Assembly (NCBI GenBank): GCA_043782425.1
Contig: JAYWAM010000371.1
Location: forward strand, 1 to 21,096
Source of the DNA: JAYWAM01 sp043782425
Lineage (GTDB): Bacteria; Pseudomonadota; Gammaproteobacteria; Burkholderiales; Usitatibacteraceae
Reading direction: 5' to 3'
Length of the DNA stretch: 21,096 nt
Part shown: positions 17,257 through 21,096 of the stretch, in pieces
How the letters are laid out: each line of letters starts with the position of its first letter
Numbering within the stretch: position 1 is the stretch's first letter
The notes under the pieces: model-generated
Database searches by the model: none
Seen by the model: only the letters and a program-made list of their open reading frames with translations
Told to the model about the DNA's origin: nothing
Translations under genes and position numbers: made by a program

Positions 17257-17356
17257 GTCGTCCCAGCGAAGGCTGGGACCCAGACCACCACACGATCTGA
17301 TTATTGTTTCAAAAGTGATGTTGATGGGACTGGGTCCCAGCCTCCGCTGGGACGAC
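17257..17356. repeat. Inverted repeat with 27-base arms (dispersed palindrome)
   Basis: The arm at 17257-17283 (GTCGTCCCAGCGAAGGCTGG...) is the reverse complement of 17330-17356 with one mismatch in 27. Each arm contains a smaller palindrome (CCCAGC..GCTGGG), giving a cruciform-like shape with 46 bases between arms. It lies 95 bases upstream of the DUF2339 start and has no coding content. The form is that of the dispersed intergenic palindromes common in proteobacteria (short REP/MITE-like units in head-to-tail pairs). A partial copy is at 12901. Confidence 0.8.
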
Positions 17357-17445
17357 AGGTTACCTCATTGCTCATCACGGCCTTCAAATTTGAGGTCCTT
17401 AATCGATAACTTATGAACTGTCCTTTACACCAAAGCACCCCCCAA

Positions 17446-19356
17446 TCACTTCCACTCCCCGCGCATCTGCTCCACCTTAGCCTGCATACCTTCTGGTGTC
17501 ACCAGCGCCGCTTGCACCGGCGGAGCCACCACCAGCGCGATGCGCGAAAGAATGCCGCGCCGCAGTGGACGGGTCATTGCAGGCCCGCCTTTGCGGCTGA
17601 AAAAAGAACCCCACAGTCCACGTAGCGCCATGGGGATCACCGCCACCGGTGTGCGCTCGATAATGCGCTTGATGCCGCCCTTGAAGGGATAGATTTCACC
17701 ATTATCGGTAAGGCGTCCTTCGGGAAAAATGCCGACCAGCTCGCCGTTTTGCAGCGCTGCGGCGATCTGTTCGTAAGCCTGTCCGAGCAGCACCGGGTTT
17801 TCCTTGGCCGAGGCGATTGGGATGGCCTTGCCGGTGCGGAATATGAACGATAAAAACGGCACCTTGAAAATGTGGTGATCCATCACAAAGCGGATCGGGC
17901 GAGGGCTCGCGGCAAGAATCACCAGCGCATCAACAAAACTCACATGGTTGCAAATCAGCAGCGCGGCGCCTTCTTCGGGAATGTTTTCTATGCCTTCCTT
18001 GTCGAGCCGGTACACTGAATGAATCAGCAACCAACACAGAAAACGCATGAGAAATTCCGGCACCACGGTGTAAATAAATACCGCCACCGCCGCATTCATG
18101 ATGGCAACCACCAGGAACAATTGCGGCAACGTCAGGCCGCTTGCCAGCAGCGCGGTTGTCATGATGGAAGCCACCACCATGAAAATGGCATTGAGAATAT
18201 TGTTGGCGGCGATAATACGCGCGCGATGCGAAGCGTCGCTGCGGCTTTGCATCAATGCATACAACGGCACGCTGTAGAAACCGGCAAACATGGCGAGAAA
18301 AAACAAATCGGCCATGACGCGCCAGTTCTGGCCATGCTGTAGAAATTCCGCCACGCCCATCAGCCCGCTCGGTCGCATGCCACGGCTTGCGAAGTACAGG
18401 TCTACCGCAAAAACTGTCATGCCGATGGAGCCAAACGGCACCAGGCCGATCTCCACTTTGCGGCCCGAAAGTTTCTCGCAAAGCAGGCAGCCGAGTCCGA
18501 TACCGACGGAGAAATTTCCCCATAACAGCATCACCACCTGCTCATTGCCGCCGACCACTTCCTTGCTGAATGCCGCAAAGGAAGTGAGAAAAATAGAGCC
18601 GAAAAACCAAAGCCAGGAGTTGCCCAGCAAAGAAAGGAACACGGTGCGGTTTTGATAAGCTAGTTTCAGGTTGATCAGGGTTTCAGTAACGGGATTCCAG
18701 TTGATCTTGAGCTGCGGCGCAGGTGCGGGAGAAAGAGGAATGAAACCCGCCATGATGCGCCCCATGACGGCAACGAAAATGGAAGCTGCCGCCACATACG
18801 CTGGCCCGTCACCTGGGATGGACACCAGAATATTTCCCACCATAGATCCCAACAAAATCGCGACAAACGTGCCCATTTCCACCATGCCATTGCCGCCGGT
18901 CAGCTCTTCTTCCTTGAGTTGCTGGGGCAGATAGGCGAACTTCACCGGACCAAACAGCGTGGAATGCAGTCCCATGAGAAACACGCCAACGAACAGCAGC
19001 GCCACCAGCTTCCACAGAAAACCCGCGGCAATCAGCGTCATGATGGCGATTTCCAGATTCTTCACCAGGCGTGTCATGCGCGACTTTTCTATTTTGTCGG
19101 CGAGCTGTCCGGCAGTCGCGGAAAACAGAACAAAAGGCAGAATAAAGATGCCGCCAATTACCGCGCCCGCCACCTTGGCGTCCATGCCGCCCCACTGCGC
19201 CGCGTGAAAAGTGGCGAGCACAGTGAAGGCGAATTTAAAAATATTATCGTTGCCCGCACCGAGAAATTGCGTCCAGAAAAACGGCGCAAAACGGCGTTCC
19301 TTGAGCAACTGAAACTGGTTGGCGTGTGGGGCGCCATGTGGTTTGTCATCCGCCAT
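17446..19356 (-). CDS. Fused lysophospholipid transporter / 1-acylglycerophosphate acyltransferase (LplT-PlsC)
   Basis: The protein is 636 residues, starting at ATG 19356 after GAGGGAA. Residues about 15-420 are an MFS transporter of the LplT type (RRFAPFFWTQFLGAGNDNIFKFA; TAGQLADKIEKSRMTRLVKNLEI), with about twelve membrane helices. Residues about 440-636 are a PlsC acyltransferase: the HX4D catalytic motif NHVSFVD at 470-476, the acceptor motif FPEGRLT at 544-550, and VAVIPMALRGLWGS. The likely job is flipping lysophospholipid (lyso-PE) across the inner membrane and re-acylating it. The AMP-binding acyl-ACP synthetase domain of the E. coli Aas protein is missing, so acyl donor supply must come from elsewhere. 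In E. coli transporter and acyltransferase are separate proteins; a fusion is known in other proteobacteria. It is a single gene between repeat-rich spacers. Confidence 0.9.
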   Translation of the reverse strand: MADDKPHGAPHANQFQLLKERRFAPFFWTQFLGAGNDNIFKFAFTVLATFHAAQWGGMDAKVAGAVIGGIFILPFVLFSATAGQLADKIEKSRMTRLVKNLEIAIMTLIAAGFLWKLVALLFVGVFLMGLHSTLFGPVKFAYLPQQLKEEELTGGNGMVEMGTFVAILLGSMVGNILVSIPGDGPAYVAAASIFVAVMGRIMAGFIPLSPAPAPQLKINWNPVTETLINLKLAYQNRTVFLSLLGNSWLWFFGSIFLTSFAAFSKEVVGGNEQVVMLLWGNFSVGIGLGCLLCEKLSGRKVEIGLVPFGSIGMTVFAVDLYFASRGMRPSGLMGVAEFLQHGQNWRVMADLFFLAMFAGFYSVPLYALMQSRSDASHRARIIAANNILNAIFMVVASIMTTALLASGLTLPQLFLVVAIMNAAVAVFIYTVVPEFLMRFLCWLLIHSVYRLDKEGIENIPEEGAALLICNHVSFVDALVILAASPRPIRFVMDHHIFKVPFLSFIFRTGKAIPIASAKENPVLLGQAYEQIAAALQNGELVGIFPEGRLTDNGEIYPFKGGIKRIIERTPVAVIPMALRGLWGSFFSRKGGPAMTRPLRRGILSRIALVVAPPVQAALVTPEGMQAKVEQMRGEWK

Positions 19357-19416
19357 TAAATTCCCTCATCTGATTTATATCCATAACGACAATCTTTGTG
19401 CCGGAAAAAAACAATC

Positions 19417-19492
19417 TCGCGCCAAGACGCAAAGACGCAAAGTCTAAAACCAATTCTTTATTTTTTCTTGGCGTCTTTGCGTCTTGGCGCGA
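19417..19492. repeat. Inverted repeat with perfect 22-base arms
   Basis: 19417-19438 (TCGCGCCAAGACGCAAAG...) is the exact reverse complement of 19471-19492, separated by an AT-rich 32-base spacer. Each arm is itself built of near-repeats of AAGACGC. The pair lies upstream of the LplT-PlsC start and downstream of the amidohydrolase, all on the minus strand, so in RNA it would form a strong hairpin between the two genes. No coding content. Confidence 0.85.
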
Positions 19493-19550
19493 ATCGCTTT
19501 CTCTTTCTGGTGTGATTGCGTAGGGCTGCCTGCGAAAACCAGCACCAATT

Positions 19551-19575
19551 CATCGCGGGCAAGCCCGCTCCTACA
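19551..19575. repeat. REP-type palindrome (GCGGGCAAGCCCGC)
   Basis: CGCGGGCAAGCCCGCTCCTACA contains the palindrome GCGGGC-AA-GCCCGC followed by TCCTACA, the form of the repetitive extragenic palindromes well known from Pseudomonas and found in other proteobacteria. It sits 41 bases after the amidohydrolase stop codon. It is a single copy here, with no second inverted copy in the spacer. Confidence 0.75.
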
Positions 19576-19616
19576 CATATGCTGCATTATTAGTCGAATC
19601 GGAATTACCCTCACAC

Positions 19617-20850
19617 TTATCCAGCAAAGAAGTTTCGCGTTTCAAAAACACCAGCAGGCAGTCCGCTACCGCTGGCGCGTAGACTGCGCTTGAGCACAAA
19701 ATCAAACAGCAGCGCGTTATATTTTCGGATGTCGCGCAGTACCGCAACCTGTGTTTCCTCAAGCAAACCTTGCCTGCCGAAATAGTCGAGCGAGAACAGC
19801 GGCATGATACCCGGCAGCGGATAGTCTGAGCCATTCAAAAGACGTCCATGCCAGGCCTGATTACGGATGATGCGTTCCACCACTTCAGCACGGTTAAGTT
19901 GTGTCACAGCAGAAACATCCCCGAACAACAAACCCTGATAGCGCGTTTCATTCATCAAGCGCGTAAACAGCGCGAAGTTCTTTACGTGCGGCGCCTTGGC
20001 AGGATCGCCTTGGGCGTCAAGATCAGCACTCTCTCCCAGTGACCCGCAATGCGCAGCGATGACGCGCACACCCTGGTTAAGCGCATGACGCAAAGCCAAA
20101 GGATTGCCGAATTCTTCGCGGCGTGCGCCTTCGACTGCACGCTCTTCACCGACATGCGTCAGCAGCGGCAAGTTAAGGCGCTTCAACGCCTGGTAAAAAG
20201 GCACGCACTGCGGCGCAGCAAGATCTATTGCCATCGAAGGCGGCAGCCATTTGATCGCGCGCGCCGTTGCTCTTGCACCACTCAAGCGCTTCAAGCGCGT
20301 CTTTGCGATAGGGGTGCACCGATGCGATCCACTCGAAACGATCCGGGCGCATCCTGGCGATGCGTGCGGCATAATCGTTGGGCACGGAAAAAGTGGTTAA
20401 ATCCTCGTGCTTTTTTCCATCGGCATCGTAGGTGAAATCGAACGCCAGCAACATCACCTTGAAACCCGGCGGAAAGTCATCAATCAGCAGCGTCAGGCGT
20501 TCCACCATGCGTTGATCCCAGTGCGCTTCGTCTTCACCCAGACAACCACCGCTGGCGAACATGGTGTGTCTGACCTTGGAAACAATGCCGTTCGGATGGT
20601 CGAATTCGGGACTGACCCACAGACCGGCCTTGCTGCGCCCGTTTCCGAACAGATGCACGTGGCAATCCCACACCGCGTCCGCCCGCAGCCCCTGCCAGGC
20701 GGCCTTTACCAGAGGATGATCGGCAAGCTCTCTGGGTAGAGGAGAGCGACACGGATTGAATATGCCTTGCTCAAAACTGAAGTCGCAACCGGGCAAGAAA
20801 GTAGCGGCGCCTCCAGCAGCGGCTATGCGTAGAAAATTTCGTCTATTCAT
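19617..20850 (-). pseudogene. Amidohydrolase (amidohydrolase_2-like), Tat lipoprotein, broken by a frameshift
   Basis: One protein of about 410 residues is split between two frames. The first part (from ATG 20850) begins MNRRNFLRIAAAGGAATFLPGCDF, a twin-arginine signal with a lipobox (LPGC), so the intact protein would be an exported lipoprotein. WDCHVHLFG is the HxH metal site of the amidohydrolase fold. The frame leaves homology after EWCKSNGAR near 20256-20264, a CGCGCGCGC run. The other frame resumes with AIKWLPPSMAIDL, then LLTHVGEERAV, VIAAHCGSLGE and LLNGSDYPLPG, which supply the remaining His and Asp ligands, and ends at TAA 19617. Adding two bases to the GC run restores a continuous protein. 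It may be a true pseudogene, a reversible slippage site or an assembly error. Start is one base after the regulator's stop. Confidence 0.8.
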
Positions 20851-20851
20851 T

Positions 20852-21096
20852 TCATGCCTTTTCCAGAATGTATTCGGTTACCGTTTGCAAAGCAGCGACA
20901 AGGAAGTCCTTAGCAAGCCAGAAATACACTTCCTTGCCTTGCTTGACGCTTTCGAGCACCCCGGCTTCGCGTAACACCTTGAGATGGTGTGAAACTGTAG
21001 TACGCGAAAGCGTGGACACTTCGACAACCTGACTGACATTGAGACGCTCGCCTGGCTCGAACGTGAGGAGTATGCGTTGCCGGTGCTCATCACCGA
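20852..21096 (-). CDS. ArsR-family (HTH_5) transcriptional regulator, 5' part missing
   Basis: The reading frame is open from the window edge to TGA at 20854-20852; the visible 81 codons read GDEHRQRILLTFEPGERLNVSQ onward. The winged-helix core is clear: LNVSQVVEVSTLSRTTVSHHLKVLREAGVLES followed by the wing VKQGKEVYFWLAKDF. It would bind operator DNA in the cytoplasm. The visible part has no cysteine, so the CxC metal site in the recognition-side helix of ArsR/CadC-type sensors is absent, although N-terminal sites cannot be judged. The stop is TGA, then one base, then the ATG of the amidohydrolase, so the two are translationally coupled and the regulator probably controls its own operon. Confidence 0.8.
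   Translation of the reverse strand, partial: GDEHRQRILLTFEPGERLNVSQVVEVSTLSRTTVSHHLKVLREAGVLESVKQGKEVYFWLAKDFLVAALQTVTEYILEKA

Noticed and set aside
19417..19575. CRISPR-like repeat cluster
   Set aside because: The repeats are inverted and of different families; there are no regularly spaced direct repeats or cas genes.
20878..21093. Minus-strand open frame of 71 codons at the right end
   Set aside because: It is out of frame with the ArsR-type winged-helix sequence, which reads cleanly in another frame from the window edge.
1..21096. Prophage, defence island or toxin-antitoxin module
   Set aside because: No integrase, phage structural gene, nuclease/helicase pair or toxin-antitoxin pair could be recognised; the content is metabolic, envelope and copper-related.

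Overview
The window looks like chromosomal DNA of a Gram-negative proteobacterium, most likely a betaproteobacterium of the Nitrosomonadales/Gallionella type. The grounds are gene content (LplT-PlsC fusion, DUF2339/DUF3999 pair, OmpA-like lipid-envelope proteins, HME-RND efflux), moderate to high GC, and several families of proteobacterial dispersed palindromic repeats. The lineage call is an inference from protein style; no rRNA or other taxonomic marker is present. No tRNA, rRNA, CRISPR array, prophage or transposase gene was seen.

Layout. (1) 1-163 is a complete long palindromic element (MITE/fold-back type) just downstream of aroC (chorismate synthase, minus strand, 177-1340). (2) 1694-9095, plus strand, is a copper locus. 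It holds two adjacent multicopper-oxidase-like proteins, a rho-independent terminator, a secreted ankyrin-repeat protein, and the CusB and CusA subunits of a Cu(I)/Ag(I) RND efflux pump. (3) 9110-12858, minus strand, holds a TPR/SPINDLY glycosyltransferase-like protein, a YcxB-like membrane protein, an OmpA-family protein with a DUF4892-like front, and a small conserved hypothetical protein. (4) 12922-17162, minus strand, is a DUF3999 + DUF2339 envelope pair, bracketed by copies of a short repeat. (5) 17446-19356, minus strand, is a fused lysophospholipid transporter/acyltransferase. (6) 19617-21096, minus strand, is an ArsR-type regulator (cut by the window edge) joined to a frameshifted, Tat-lipoprotein-type amidohydrolase.

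How the genes fit together. The copper block probably provides periplasmic copper handling: Cu(I) oxidation or sequestration by the oxidase-like pair and export by CusBA, with an outer-membrane partner and a regulator that must lie elsewhere. The two oxidase-like proteins are the most interesting part. The first (Tat signal) has lost the copper ligands in its N-terminal cupredoxin domain but keeps a C-terminal His-rich/HCH set. The second (no export signal, Met-rich) has its ligands only in its N-terminal domain. The two look complementary, as if a multicopper oxidase had been divided between two subunits.

The other genes are housekeeping or envelope functions without an obvious joint pathway. 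Intergenic regions are rich in inverted repeats of at least four unrelated families.
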